The translations under genes were made by a program, and so were the position numbers. Below the pieces are notes generated by a model. It was not told where the DNA came from. It ran no database searches and saw nothing but the letters and a program-made list of their open reading frames with translations. Below, in pieces: positions 45,322 to 56,324 of a DNA stretch of 64,000 nucleotides. The first letter of the stretch is position 1. Each line of letters opens with the position of its first letter. Source of the DNA: Talaromyces rugulosus (lineage: Eukaryota > Ascomycota > Eurotiomycetes > Eurotiales > Trichocomaceae); NCBI RefSeq assembly GCF_013368755.1, contig NC_049565.1, positions 3,844,001 through 3,908,000 of the forward strand. Direction: 5' to 3'.

Positions 45322-47723
45322 ATGGCAGACATCGAGACGGCTGCCGCCGCCGCAGTCGTCGACGACGACTCCTCCCTGATGGCTGTTCCTGATGCTCCTG
45401 ATGCTGCTGCTGGCGATCGTCCTCTCTCCGAAGAAGCAGGCGACGACCAACCTGCCACCTCACACAGCACCGTAAGCGCCACCGTCGGCACGCGTCGACA
45501 AGCCAACGGTACAATCGGATCGGTATACTCGGGCAACAAAATCAAACACCTGAAAAAGGAAGATGGAATCCCGCTATGGCGCAAGGACATTCAGTATCAG
45601 TTTCTGAAGCTGGTCTTTGAGGACAAGACGCCTGTGTTCACGCGCAATTCGGACGGTGCCAAAAAACTCGATTTCGCGGATGTGTATATCGATGCCATGG
45701 CGCGGAGTAGTAAGACGAGTAAGATTCTCAAGGATAAGTTGCAGAATGATAAGCAGGCGGCTATTAGTATGGCTATGATTTGTTTGTTGGTGAATTTTGG
45801 GAGGATGAATACTACATTGAACTGTGAGTTTTCTTTTCTCTCTTTCCCTTTTTCTATGTTCTCGCGACTAATGTGTTTGTTTGTCTAGTTTTCCCCGAAA
45901 TGCGAGCGCAGCTGCGAACGTATCATTCGATTCCGTCTTTACAAGCAGAGCAAGATCCCAACGCATACAAACAACTCCAGGACGCGCCCCGTCTCAAGTC
46001 AATCCTGAAAGGCGCTTCGGAAGACATGGACCAGCCGCCTACCATCGAGAAGATCAAAGACGGCTCGGTGCCGCGTACCAACCCGGTCCACCTCATTTTC
46101 CTTCTGGCACAGTACGCGCCCAAGATCTCCGAGACGCATTTCTTTGCGCCTCGCGACTTTTTCGATCTCGTCATGCGCAGCACACTCAGCAGCAAAAGCA
46201 GGGCGAGGGCGTTTTTGTGGCTCATGTGGTGGTACCTCGAAAGCGACTTCACCCGGGAGGCCGCCTTGAACAATCCGTTTGGCGCTGGTCTGGAAGGAGA
46301 AGGTGCCGGCGGGCTTCCTATCAAGGTGCCGGCATTCGAGAGCTTGACCGAGGACCAGGCGAACGAGGAGAACAAAGATAGTCCTGAGGAGATCAAATAC
46401 GGAGAAGAAAAGCGCCTGGAGCGCAAGCGTATTCTGGAAGAAGACGAGCCTCTGCCCAGAATCACCAAACGGTCCAAAAAGCAAGAGTCGGGCTATGACG
46501 ATGGTTTGATTGGCTCTGCCAATTCTACGCCACTGCATCCGTCTACGCGTCGTATTGTTGGGGTTGATGAAGAGGAGGACTGGTCCACGCCAGGGTCCTC
46601 TGCTCGCCCTCGCTACAAGAAGCCTAAGCGGGAGTCGTCTCTCAACCGATCCACAGGACAGCGTCTTGTTCTCAAGACGAGAATGGATCAGACTTCGGAC
46701 GCGGCCTCGCCGGCGCCACCGGGTTCCAGCCATCCTGTACTTAATCAGTTTGTCAACGATTCTGCAGTGCCGGCGCATGGCCTACCTACTCGGCGGCCAC
46801 GACCGCTTACCCAGCACCAGCTAGCTGTGGAGCAGAACCGCCGGCACCGCATTGAATACCTGCTAGCGCAACGGAAAACCGAAGTCTTCAAGGTGATACG
46901 GAACCGTCGAGAGAGAGAACCGGCTATTCTCCGCTACAAGCGGATTCTTCAGGATTTGCCTAATACTAGATCAATCGAAGAGGAAGATTTCTGGGGCAAC
47001 GGGAACACGCAGGAAGACTATGGAGAGGCCGCTCACTACTTCTTGTCAGTCATTCGCAAGGCTTCTAGACGACTGGACCGCTGGGACTGGGAAAAGGCCA
47101 ATGGACCAACCAAAGACCGCAAAAAGGTACGCGAAGAGCGCCAAAGGGCATACCAGAACGGATCCGCCGCTGGACGCGCCAGCGGAGGACGTACTGGTGG
47201 ACAGTCATCTCGCTCGGCGCGACCGAGACCCCCTCGCCCTTCCAAACGCAAGACTATTGCTGCTGCTCCCAGCACTCCTTCCAACATGTCGAAATCCGAG
47301 GGTCCGGCCGGTGTATCTGGTAGCAAAAACGGCGACGCCGGTGCCAGCCAACAACCAATGTCTGACGCTGTCACGCCCATCAAATCAGACCACCAGCGAC
47401 CATCATCACCGTCCCTCCTCGCAGGCATTATCCCTACAGGCCGCAGTCTCGATGCAGATCTAGACGGAGACGAAACCCTCGACGACGCCGACAAGGACGG
47501 TCTTCTCAACGAAGGAAGCGGCCACGAAGACGACGACGACTCGGAACTGTCATACGCAGAAGACGACCATGACGACGAGGACGAGCTAGAGGAAGGCGAG
47601 GGTGAGGGCGAGGGAGATGATGGATACGGTGATTATTCCACTTTTGAAGGTCGCAACGGGTACGATAGCTACTCGGAAGCCGGGGAAGATGATGTCGATG
47701 GGGATGATGTTATGGAGGAGTAA
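45322..47723 (+). CDS. ies1: INO80 chromatin-remodelling complex subunit Ies1
   Basis: Ies1 is a fungal-specific subunit of the INO80 nucleosome-remodelling complex. Two exons, 45322..45823 and 45889..47723, give 778 residues; the donor is GTGAGT, the acceptor GTCTAG, with a split Phe codon. The ATG sits in CGCAATGGC; the frame is open upstream but has no further ATG. Residues 60-320 are the conserved Ies1 domain: KIKHLKKEDGIPLWRKDIQY, KLDFADVYIDAMARSSKTSK, FPEMRAQLRTYHSIPSLQ, NPVHLIFLLAQYAPKISETH and RAFLWLMWWYLESDFTREAA then NNPFG. The middle is disordered and basic, a HRIEYLLAQRKTEVFKVIRN block near 510 is also conserved, and the last 60 residues are acidic. The identification is by these blocks; I know of no enzymatic activity. 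Confidence 0.88.
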
Positions 47724-48976
47724 TTTTTTTCCCACTTGTTTCTTTTTATTTTTATTTTTCTCTCTTATTTTTTTTCGGTGTTTTTGTGTCAACAGTTTTA
47801 TGTTTGAGCATTTCTGTCTTCTAGTTAAGTAAGACGTTAGGAGAATATTTCACTTGGGCATATCTAGAAGTCCTCTTCTATGCATGGAGTACGTTGTTTG
47901 AAATGTACATGTACTATGCATGCACACTGAACAAATAGAGAATACCATGGATGGAACTTTAATATGAATATGGGCCAAAACCCGTTTATGATTCTTTGTG
48001 GCTTTTACATGTGATCCCAACTCGGTGTATGTATGTTGGCTGTATATATTTCGGTTTCAGTTGGGGATGATCTTACGGTTTACTGCAAATTTCGAACGAA
48101 AACAATTCAAACGTTACATACATTCTTATTTAATTATGAAAATATATACTGTAATACCCGCTAAACATATAGCTACTACATCTAGCATGTTGCTCCTCCG
48201 GCGTATGACCTTGTAGATCATATAAATGTATGTACCGTAATCAAATGTGCAAGGGTGGTGATTCGTTGCCTCGGGCTGCATGTCTCGTTGCACATGTCAC
48301 ATTCTCTGCCACTCAACCCCGGAGAACTCCACTTGCATTCTAACAAATGAAAACTATGCTTGTGAGAGGGGTGCAGCAGGAATCAAGATTCTGGACAGGT
48401 CGAAACAGGAGGAATACGACGTGGTGGGTGGGTGGGCGAGCCCGAGACAAATGTTGTAGTACAGACATATATACAGGTGATTCTACCCTGTATATTCAAG
48501 ACAAACCAACTTGCGCTCAAGAGAAATAGTCGAATAACAATGCTCAATAATATTGCCAATATACCCCTGAAGAATACTCCTAAAGAGTACGATTGAAACC
48601 CGCGGCCCGCGATTGGTGCGCCGAGGCTCCGCTCCAGCAGCTCCTCCGACTTTTGAACTCTGCGGCCTCAATAATAATCTTTCAAACAACATAATAATAT
48701 TCTTCGTTAATATTATTTTGGTGCGCTTCTGCCCTGCATCCTGAGCATTATTCCGGCTGCTCAAGCTGCTGTTTCAGTGCGCTTTTCATCTCTTATTTAT
48801 CACCCAAATAAAGCGGATACGAAATCCTGTTGACAGATCTAAATTTGTTGAGCAGACTTGCTTACCTCAACCACACTTTGCGCGCAGGCCTTTCAACTCT
48901 GCAGGACATTCATCCCACGACCTATAATTATTACAAAACCACCAATTACAACACAACAATAACAACAACATTGATA
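47724..48976 (+). other. Intergenic between ies1 and the INSIG gene
   Basis: 1.25 kb, AT-rich. The last 50 bp (ACAACAATAACAACAAC) are an unstructured CAA-type leader, usual before fungal start codons. GTGGGTGGGTGGG near 48423 is the only other simple repeat. I cannot identify an SREBP site with confidence. Confidence 0.4.
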
Positions 48977-50153
48977 ATGACCGACTCACCCCGCCTCCTC
49001 CGTCCCAGACCGCGACGGCCCTTTGAGCTCCCCTCGAACGAATCGTCACGGCCACCTTCTCCTCCACCCAACGTCGACACAGCTGCCAGCAACAGTGCAG
49101 CCGACCTGCTCGACGTCAAGAGCGACTTGGACGGGAAACGCACAGGCTCGCTCCTCAACCTGACCTCGTCAACGCTCCTGGGCATCTTTCAGCAGACTGC
49201 GTTTGACAGCGGGCGTGACGAGAACAGTCCGTGGGATACGCAGGTACACACGCCGATTGAGACTGATGTGAATAACCGCTTCCCCTCTGCGGCGGCCGGT
49301 GGCGCCAAATCACTGGATTCGCAGATGCAGCAACAACATGCTCCTCCTCCTCATTCTCGTCGAGCGGGCAATGCGTTTTACGTGTCTCTGATCTCAAAGA
49401 CGAGTCTCTTGTTCGTATGCGGAGTCGCATATGGTACCATCATGGCCCATTTACATGAGAACAACTGGATTACGCCTATAAAGCTAGAGCTCATCGACCG
49501 CAACTCGTACGTATACCTGGCCGCGTGGGGGTTTGGCGGTGTCTCGCTGGCCTTTGTACTTCCCTGGCTGGATAATGTGTGGGAGAACGCGTCGTCGGGG
49601 AAGAACAAGCGGTTTGCCAATGGATATCAAAAGGTTGGAGGGAGTGGTAATGGCAACGACTCGCGCACTTCTCGGTGGACTCTGGCAGTACGCAGTATTG
49701 GTGCCTTTGTGGGAATTGCTTTTGCTATGGTGAGTTCGCCTTGCCAAAAAAAGATTTCATCTTGGATATAGTTGATTGTCTAACAAAAAACAGAGGAGAC
49801 TGCCCTGGGAGTCCACAACACAGGAATCGCTCACGCTTGCCCTGGTCAACCCGTTCTTGTGGTACCTTATCGACCGCACCAAGACTGGCTTCTGGCTGTC
49901 GACTGTCGTCGCCCTGACCGGCATGGGAATCACTCTGGGCCTGCACCCGGAAATCATACCTTCGTCTCCAACCGGCGGGCTCGGCCTGCACAACGGGCGT
50001 CTCGCGCTTAACATCCAGGGAGGACTGTCGCAAGAAGCCACGGCGGTTGCCATCTGGCTTGCCAGCGCGTTTTTCAGTGCCTGTGTCTGTTTTGGGAACA
50101 TTGGTCGACAGCTTGCTCTGGGGGGAAGCCAGCAAGCAGCGGCCAAGAGGTGA
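48977..50153 (+). CDS. insA: Insulin-induced protein (INSIG) homolog, ER sterol regulation
   Basis: INSIG proteins are ER membrane proteins that hold SREBP/SCAP or HMG-CoA reductase according to sterol level. Fungal homologs (yeast Nsg1/2, S. pombe Ins1, Aspergillus InsA) control HMG-CoA reductase. Two exons, 48977..49729 and 49794..50153, give 370 residues; the donor is GTGAGT, the acceptor AAAACAG. Residues 1-130 are a disordered Pro/Ser-rich leader longer than in animals. Six hydrophobic segments follow: TSLLFVCGVAYGTIMAHL, YLAAWGFGGVSLAFVLPWL, AVRSIGAFVGIAFAM, ESLTLALVNPFLWYLIDR, TGFWLSTVVALTGMGITLG and IWLASAFFSACVCFGNIG. The block RRLPWESTTQESLTLALVNP and the family motifs IDRTKTG (animal DRSRSG) and FGNIGRQLAL (animal VGNIGRQLAM) are present. 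The symbol is by analogy with Aspergillus. Confidence 0.9.
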
Positions 50154-50900
50154 AAAAAAGACAACGAGGGTGGTAGCTTCAAGATGTTGAAGCCGCTGTT
50201 GCTGTTGTTGCATACGACTATAATTACTATTATTATCCTCGTGTTCTTGTCCTAATATAATGATTAATATTACTAGAGTGAAATTTTCACTCACTCTCAA
50301 AAGTCATGTCCATATTTTTATTTTCATTATTATTATCTTATGACGGAGCATCTCCATATATATAAACTTTTTGAACCAGTAAATATAATATTACAATCCA
50401 GTAGGAGTGTGGAATCAATCATTGCAATCCCTTCCACATAATGAGAAAGGCACTGCACCCAAGATCGATACCTTTTTTTAAAAAAAATCCCTCTTCATTC
50501 TCATAGACGATTTCCGTACTTCATGGCACACATTTAGAAATGTACACTCGTAAGAACGCTTTTTGAGGAGAATGTGATAATTTGCGTTGTTCATGAAGAA
50601 AGAAAAAAGAGAAAAGAAAAAAAGGCGAGAAAAAAAACGCGGGTATTTATTGCTGTCGCTAGTGGCTTCCTTAGAGTGCCAAGCCTAGTTGTGGCCTGAA
50701 TAGCCAGGCATACACGCTAACCTGCATGCGGCAAGGGCGGGGAGGCGGCAGTGACGAATCGAGAAAGTGGGATGAGAAAAAAGTCGGGGAGCGATCTCGG
50801 ACGTCAAGACGAATGTATTATTTATCCTAATCCTAATCCTAATCCTAATTGACTTTCCCCATTCTCCTCTGTTCCGTCTATCCCCAAAGATAAAAGCAAG
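50154..50900 (+). promoter_or_regulatory. Upstream region of the purine gene, with a TCCTAA tandem repeat
   Basis: 747 bp between INSIG and ATIC. It contains a purine-rich tract (50598-50638, A/G) and four tandem TCCTAA units (50825-50848) about 50-75 bp before the ATG, probably at or near the transcription start. No gene seen. Confidence 0.45.
50825..50848. repeat. Four tandem TCCTAA units, telomere-like but not telomeric
   Basis: The unit on the other strand is TTAGGA, one base from the fungal telomere repeat TTAGGG. It is a perfect 24-bp array close to the ATIC start. It may be a chance microsatellite or a site for a Myb/Tbf1-like factor. Confidence 0.75.
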
Positions 50901-52797
50901 ATGGCGCAGCAAAAGTCGGGTATGTCACATACACCATCACAATACAAGACCATCAGCTAAACAACAGTTCGTTACTAGCCATTCTTTCCGTCTACGACAA
51001 GACCGGGCTGCTCGACCTGGCAAAGAGCCTTGTCAAGCACAATGTCCGTCTGCTGGCCTCGGGCGGCACTGCCAAATTGATCCGTGAGGCTGGATTCCCT
51101 GTCGAGTGAGTCTACTCTCTTCTTTTGTGGTTCGTCGCGAGACCTGACTTTTTAGGGACGTCTCTGCCATCACCAATGCCCCCGAAATGCTGGGCGGCCG
51201 TGTCAAGACCCTCCACCCTGCAGTCCACGGAGGCATTCTTGCCCGCAACATCGCATCGGACGAGAAAGACCTCGCCGAACAGAAAATCGACAAGGTCGAC
51301 TACGTCGTGTGCAACTTGTACCCATTCAAGGACACCATCGCCAAACCGAACGTGACCATCGAAGAAGCCGTCGAGGAAGTTGACATTGGCGGCGTGACTT
51401 TGCTCCGCGCTGCTGCAAAGAACCATGCCCGCGTCACTATCCTGTCGGACCCCAACGACTATGCGGAATTCATCAAGGAGCTCGACGCCGGCGATGTGTC
51501 GGACAAGTCCCGCAAGCTGTACGCCCTCAAGGCCTTTGAGCACACTGCCGACTACGACACCGCCATCTCGGGATACTTCCGCAAGCAGTACGCCGGCGAA
51601 GGCGTCCAGCACTTGTCGCTTCGCTACGGCACCAACCCACACCAGAAGCCCGCTGCTGCCTATGTGTCCAGTGGCAAGCTGCCCTTCAAGGTGCTCGGTG
51701 GTTCACCCGGATACGTCAATCTCTTGGACTCGTTGAATGCATGGCCGCTCGTCAAGGAGCTGAAGCAAGCACTGGGTCTTCCAGCTGCTGCCAGCTTCAA
51801 GCACGTCTCTCCAGCTGGCGCTGCCATTGGTGTCCCCCTGGATGAAAGAGAGCGCAAGGTTTACTTTGTCGACGACATTGCCGGCATTGAGTCGTCTGGT
51901 CTTGCCCAGGCCTATGCTCGTGCGCGAGGTGCCGACCGCATGTCCAGCTTTGGAGATGTCATTGCTCTTAGCGACAAGGTGGATGTGCCAACGGCAAAGA
52001 TCATCTCTCGAGAAGTCTCTGACGGTGTGATTGCACCTGACTTTGAGCCCGAAGCTCTGGAGATCCTTAAAAAAAAGAAGGGCGGGAAATACCTTGTTCT
52101 GCAAATTGACGACTCTTACACTCCCCCGCCCACCGAGACCCGCACCTTGTACGGTGTTCAGCTGGAGCAGGGTCGTAACGACGTTGTCATCTCACCTTTC
52201 AAGACCTTTAACAGCATCATTACGCCCAAGGACTTGAAGACCCTCCCCGAAGCTGCTCTCCGGGACTTGACTGTGGCCACGATTGCGCTCAAGTACACCC
52301 AGTCCAACTCGGTCTGCTATGCTTTGAACGGCCAAGTCGTCGGTCTCGGAGCTGGCCAGCAGAGCCGAATCCACTGCACCCGTCTTGCCGGTGACAAGGC
52401 CGACAACTGGTGGATGCGTTTCCACGAGCGCACACTCGGCATCAAGTGGAAGGCAGGCGTCAAGCGCGCAGACAAGAGCAACGCCATCGACATGCTCTGC
52501 TCGGGCCAGATCCCACGTAGCGACGTCGAAAAGGCCGACTACGAGCGTGTCTTTGAGCAGGTGCCCGCTCCTTTCACTGCTGAAGAGCGGGAATCATGGC
52601 TGAAGGATTTGACTAATGTTGCTGTCTCGTCGGACGCCTTTTTCCCTTTTATCGACAACGTCTTCCGGGCTGCGCGCTCGGGCGCCAAGTACATTGCTGC
52701 GCCGAGCGGTAGCCAGAACGACGGACCTGTCTTTGACACTGCCGAGAAGCTTGGCATTACGTTTGTCGAGCAGGGTACACGTCTGTTCCACCACTAG
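50901..52797 (+). CDS. ade17: Bifunctional purine biosynthesis protein ATIC (AICAR transformylase / IMP cyclohydrolase)
   Basis: Carries out the last two steps of de novo purine synthesis: formyl transfer from 10-formyl-THF to AICAR, then ring closure to IMP. Three exons, 50901..50919, 50979..51105 and 51156..52797, give 595 residues (human 592). Exon 1 codes MAQQKS and part of Ala. The MGS-like cyclohydrolase domain spans about residues 7-195: [51 protein letters not shown] and [10 protein letters not shown]. The transformylase domain covers about residues 200-590: [12 protein letters not shown], the catalytic Lys-His in [35 protein letters not shown] and [18 protein letters not shown]. It ends LFHH, typical of the family. 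Both active sites look intact. Yeast has two paralogs (Ade16/17), so the symbol is a choice. Confidence 0.96.
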
Positions 52798-53217
52798 GTT
52801 AGATACATAAAAGAGTTTATAATCTATATGTTGTTCATTTGTTTCATTGTATTGCACAAAAGAGTTTCAGCCAATCATATATCCAATCCAGCTACACGAC
52901 CCACTGTGGGTCACACGGAGAGCCAAGACCCTTCCCGAGCCAATAAGCAGTCGGTCCAAGCGCTCTATTTATACCGCACTTGGCGGAGTCTCGACTGGCA
53001 AATATTAATTCAACTCGGTGATCATCGTGCATCTTTCATAATAGGAGTTTTGTCTATCTGTCTTCTTAGGTGTCAAGAAACGAGACGTGATGCTGTTGTG
53101 CTGATCTGTCGAATTTTTTGCTTTTTAAATTTATAAATTTCTGCCTAGTTTTCAGCTTGTTTCCCGCTTGTTTCCCGCTCTATGACTGACGACGTACACG
53201 AGTAAAAACATCACAAC
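52798..53217 (+). other. Intergenic between ATIC and the TMEM16 gene
   Basis: 420 bp between tandem genes, AT-rich toward the right, with TTTCCCGC twice near 53160-53178. No gene seen. Confidence 0.4.
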
Positions 53218-55958
53218 ATGGGCTTGCTACAGCGCTCTACCACAGAACCTAGTCAGGGCACGACGTCCGATAATCTCGGCGTGGACTGGGTGATTCTCTA
53301 TGACTTTGCTGACGTTGGTTCGTTCTCTCTCTCTCTCTCTCTCTTTAAAACCTGACTGGAGCTAGCCAAGCTGATGACTGGTCGATAAAAGACGAGCAAT
53401 CTGCCGTCGAGGAATACCGGAGCCTGATATACACGCTGGATGAGGTCGGGCTGCGCACTGAAGTCAGACATGGCAATGGCTCGTCGCTGCTGGTCTTTGT
53501 CAAGGCTCCGCATGAGCTGGTCGGAAACTGGATTTATATGTCGAGGTACGTATTGACCTTGCTTTCTATATAAGATTGAAACATTTGTGCTCACTATGTA
53601 CCATGTAGAGTCCGTGACTGGCTATACGGCATCACGCAAATCCGACCCGCTGGTGACAGCCAAGCAACTATCGAGGGCGAGACCGAGGCAGAAGACCTGC
53701 GCTCTATCTATCATCTCCTCACCTGGCAGCGCAAGGACGGCGGCGCTGGCATCACACCGAACTGGGGTCTGTGGCAGAATGTAAAAGCATCGTTCCCACT
53801 GCACAATCAGGTGGCGAACCAAGAGTTGCTGCGCAGATGGAGCCGGACTACGTTTTTGACGAGTCAAGATCTGGATGCGATTCGAGCTTTGTTTGGGGAG
53901 AAAGTAAGCAGATCTCTCTCTCTCTCTCTCCTCTCCCTCTTTCTATACGGTTGTTAATAATGCCAGGTGGCTTTCTACTTTGCCTTTACTCAATCCTACT
54001 CTGCCTTTCTGACCTTCCCGGCCGTGCTCGGCGTGCTCTGCTGGTTGTACTACGGCTCCTACTCCATCGCCTTTGCGTTGGTTAACTGCATCTGGAGTGT
54101 GGTCTTTGTCGAGTATTGGAAACTCAAAGAGACCGACCTGAGCATCCGATGGGGAGTAAAAGGTGTCGGCGTACTCAAAGCCACTCGCATGGAGTTTGTA
54201 TGGGATAAGGAAGTCATTGACCCCTTGACGGGCGAGCTTCGTAAAGTTTTTTCCTCGCGGAAACAAGTTCTGAGGCAGATGCTTCAGATTCCCTTTGGAA
54301 TTTTGGCTGGAGTTGTGCTTGGTCTGCTTGTGGTGGCTACTTTTGCCATGGAGGTTTTGATTTCCGAGATGTATCAAGGGCCGTTCAAGACGTATTTAGT
54401 GAGTTCATCTTGCTATTATTTCTCCCCTCTCTTCTAATATCTGTAGGACTTTCTCCCAACAATCCTATTCTCTCTCACCCTGCCAACCATCAACTCCCGC
54501 CTCACAGGCATTGCAACCCGACTCTCCAAATTTGAAAACCATCGCACTGAAGACCACTACGAACGCGCGCAGACGCAAAAGACATTTATGCTAAACTTCA
54601 TCACTGCCTTTCTGCCCATCATACTGACAGCCTTTGTCTACGTCCCGTTTGGCGCCCAACTCGTGCCCTATCTAGACATTTTTCGCGTCAGTGTGATGAA
54701 CACGGTCTCATCCTTGCCCCAGATCAGCAGCAGCAACGACACTCTTCTAGCCAAGCAATGGGCCAAGCTAGACAACTTTGTCGTCGACCCGGCGCGTCTA
54801 CGGCAAGAAGTTGTGTCACTCACCCTGACTGCGCAGGTCCTAAGCTTCTGCGAGGAAATGGTCGTGCCCTATGTCAAACGCGTGCTCTTACACAAATACC
54901 GCGACTGGAAAACAGCGCAATCAACTCAAAACGCCACCACGCGCAGCCGCGCATACTCGCAGGCTACAAATACCTTGCTCGTTGACCACCAAGACGAAGC
55001 GGCTTTCCTAACCCGCATCCGCAACGAAGCCGAGGCTGACGTGTACAACGTGCACGACGACATTCTCGAAATGTGTATTCAATTCGGCTACCTTACACTT
55101 TTTGCCGTGGCATGGCCTCTGGTTCCACTGGGGTTCTGGCTAAACAACTGGCTCGAGCTGCGTGGCGACCTGTTCAAAATCAGCACAGAATGCCAACGGC
55201 CCTCACCTATTCGTGCGGATTCCATTGGGCCCTGGTTGGATGTCCTCAGCGTGCTGAGTCTGCTGGGCACGCTGTCGTCGGCGGCGATTGTACATTTGTA
55301 TCGAGACGGCGATGTGCGTTTGACAAACCTGTGGTCGCTGCCGTTGACGCTGCTCATTACCGAGCAGGCGTATCTCGCTATTCAGTATATTGTGCGTACA
55401 TCTCTGGAGAGGATTGGCTCGGATGCTGTGCGGCGCGAAGAAGCAAGGAAATATATCTTGCGCAAGAAATATCTCGATACTTTTTCCGAAGAGACGTTTC
55501 AGATGACATCTTCATCTCAAAAACCATCTTCCCAGCAGCAACCACCACCACCACAACAGCAGCAGCAGCAACAACAACAGCAAAACCCCCCATCCTCACC
55601 ATCCTCACCCCTATTCTCCCCAACCCTAAACCGCACCCCATCCTACCTACTCTCGACCAACAACAGCGTCACAAAAAGAATCCACATCCGCAAGGCCAGC
55701 GAAGTCCAACGCCTAACCACAAACAGCGAAGAACTCGAGGGCGAAGACCATCCAGACGCGCCCTTTAAAGGCGGGCTCAGCAGGACCGATAGTGGCTCGT
55801 TGTCCGATCAGTATCGGTCAATGCGGTTCTGGTCGTGGCACAAGACGTCGCAGGAAACAATTGATTCCGGGTCAAAATTGATTAAAGTGTTGACGAATTT
55901 GCAAAAATCGAAAACGAGAAGGACGGCGAGTAGGCAGTTGAACTTGAAAGCGGATTGA
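53218..55958 (+). CDS. ist2: TMEM16/anoctamin family protein (Ist2-like; lipid scramblase or ER-PM tether)
   Basis: Fungal TMEM16 proteins include the Ca2+-activated scramblases of Aspergillus and Nectria and the yeast ER-plasma membrane tether Ist2. Five exons, 53218..53317, 53371..53545, 53609..53903, 53967..54398 and 54447..55958, give 837 residues, all in frame. A cytosolic ferredoxin-like N-domain has NLGVDWVILYDF, VRHGNGSSLLVFVKAP and VRDWLYGI. The membrane domain begins at AFYFAFTQSYSAFLTFPAVL and includes WGVKGVGVLKATRMEFVWDKE, MLNFITAFLPIILTAFVYVP, DDILEMCIQFGYLTLFAVAW and WLNNWLELRGDLFKI, then ITEQAYLAIQYIV. The acidic residues expected of the Ca2+ site are in the last blocks, but I did not map them one by one. 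The C-terminal 150 residues are Gln/Pro/Ser-rich with a poly-Gln run. The first acceptor (CCAAG) is weak but is the only frame-consistent one. Confidence 0.88.
53324..53345 (+). repeat. CT dinucleotide repeat in TMEM16 intron 1
   Basis: About ten TC units within the intron 53318-53370, serving as an extended polypyrimidine stretch. Confidence 0.75.
53913..53931 (+). repeat. CT dinucleotide repeat in TMEM16 intron 3
   Basis: About nine TC units within the intron 53904-53966, a second CT array in the same gene. Confidence 0.75.
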
Positions 55959-56324
55959 TATGTACATTATTCAAAATGGTATCAATTGATATCAGTAGGG
56001 TATATACTGGAGACGTGCAATAAAGCATTTCAAAAATATTATGTTTAATTTATCAACTGATAGAGTTGAGAATAAATGCTAGAATTACGTTAAGAAAAAA
56101 AGTGAAGAAAAGAATCAATTGCATATCGAATACATCATTGCAGAAATGAAAACAAACCCCAGCCGCGCATCTTCCGCTGCGAAGCTTGCTCGAACCTTTT
56201 CGAACCTCTATTCGATTCTGGCCACAAACTGTGCAGCATCACCCTTTCGTTAGATTACAAAATCGTTGATTACATACGGAAATTATTTGCTAAAAAAAAA
56301 AGAAGAGACGGGGCCCTCTATTAT
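55959..56324. other. Intergenic, convergent 3' ends of the TMEM16 gene and clathrin heavy chain
   Basis: 366 bp between stop codons, AT-rich with A-runs near both ends. Nothing else seen. Confidence 0.45.

Noticed and set aside
46510..47463. Long frames overlapping ies1 in other phases
   Set aside because: Arg/Pro/Ser-rich shadows of the ies1 coding frame.
50825..50848. Interstitial telomere
   Set aside because: The unit is TTAGGA, not TTAGGG, and flanking genes are core genes; kept only as a promoter repeat.
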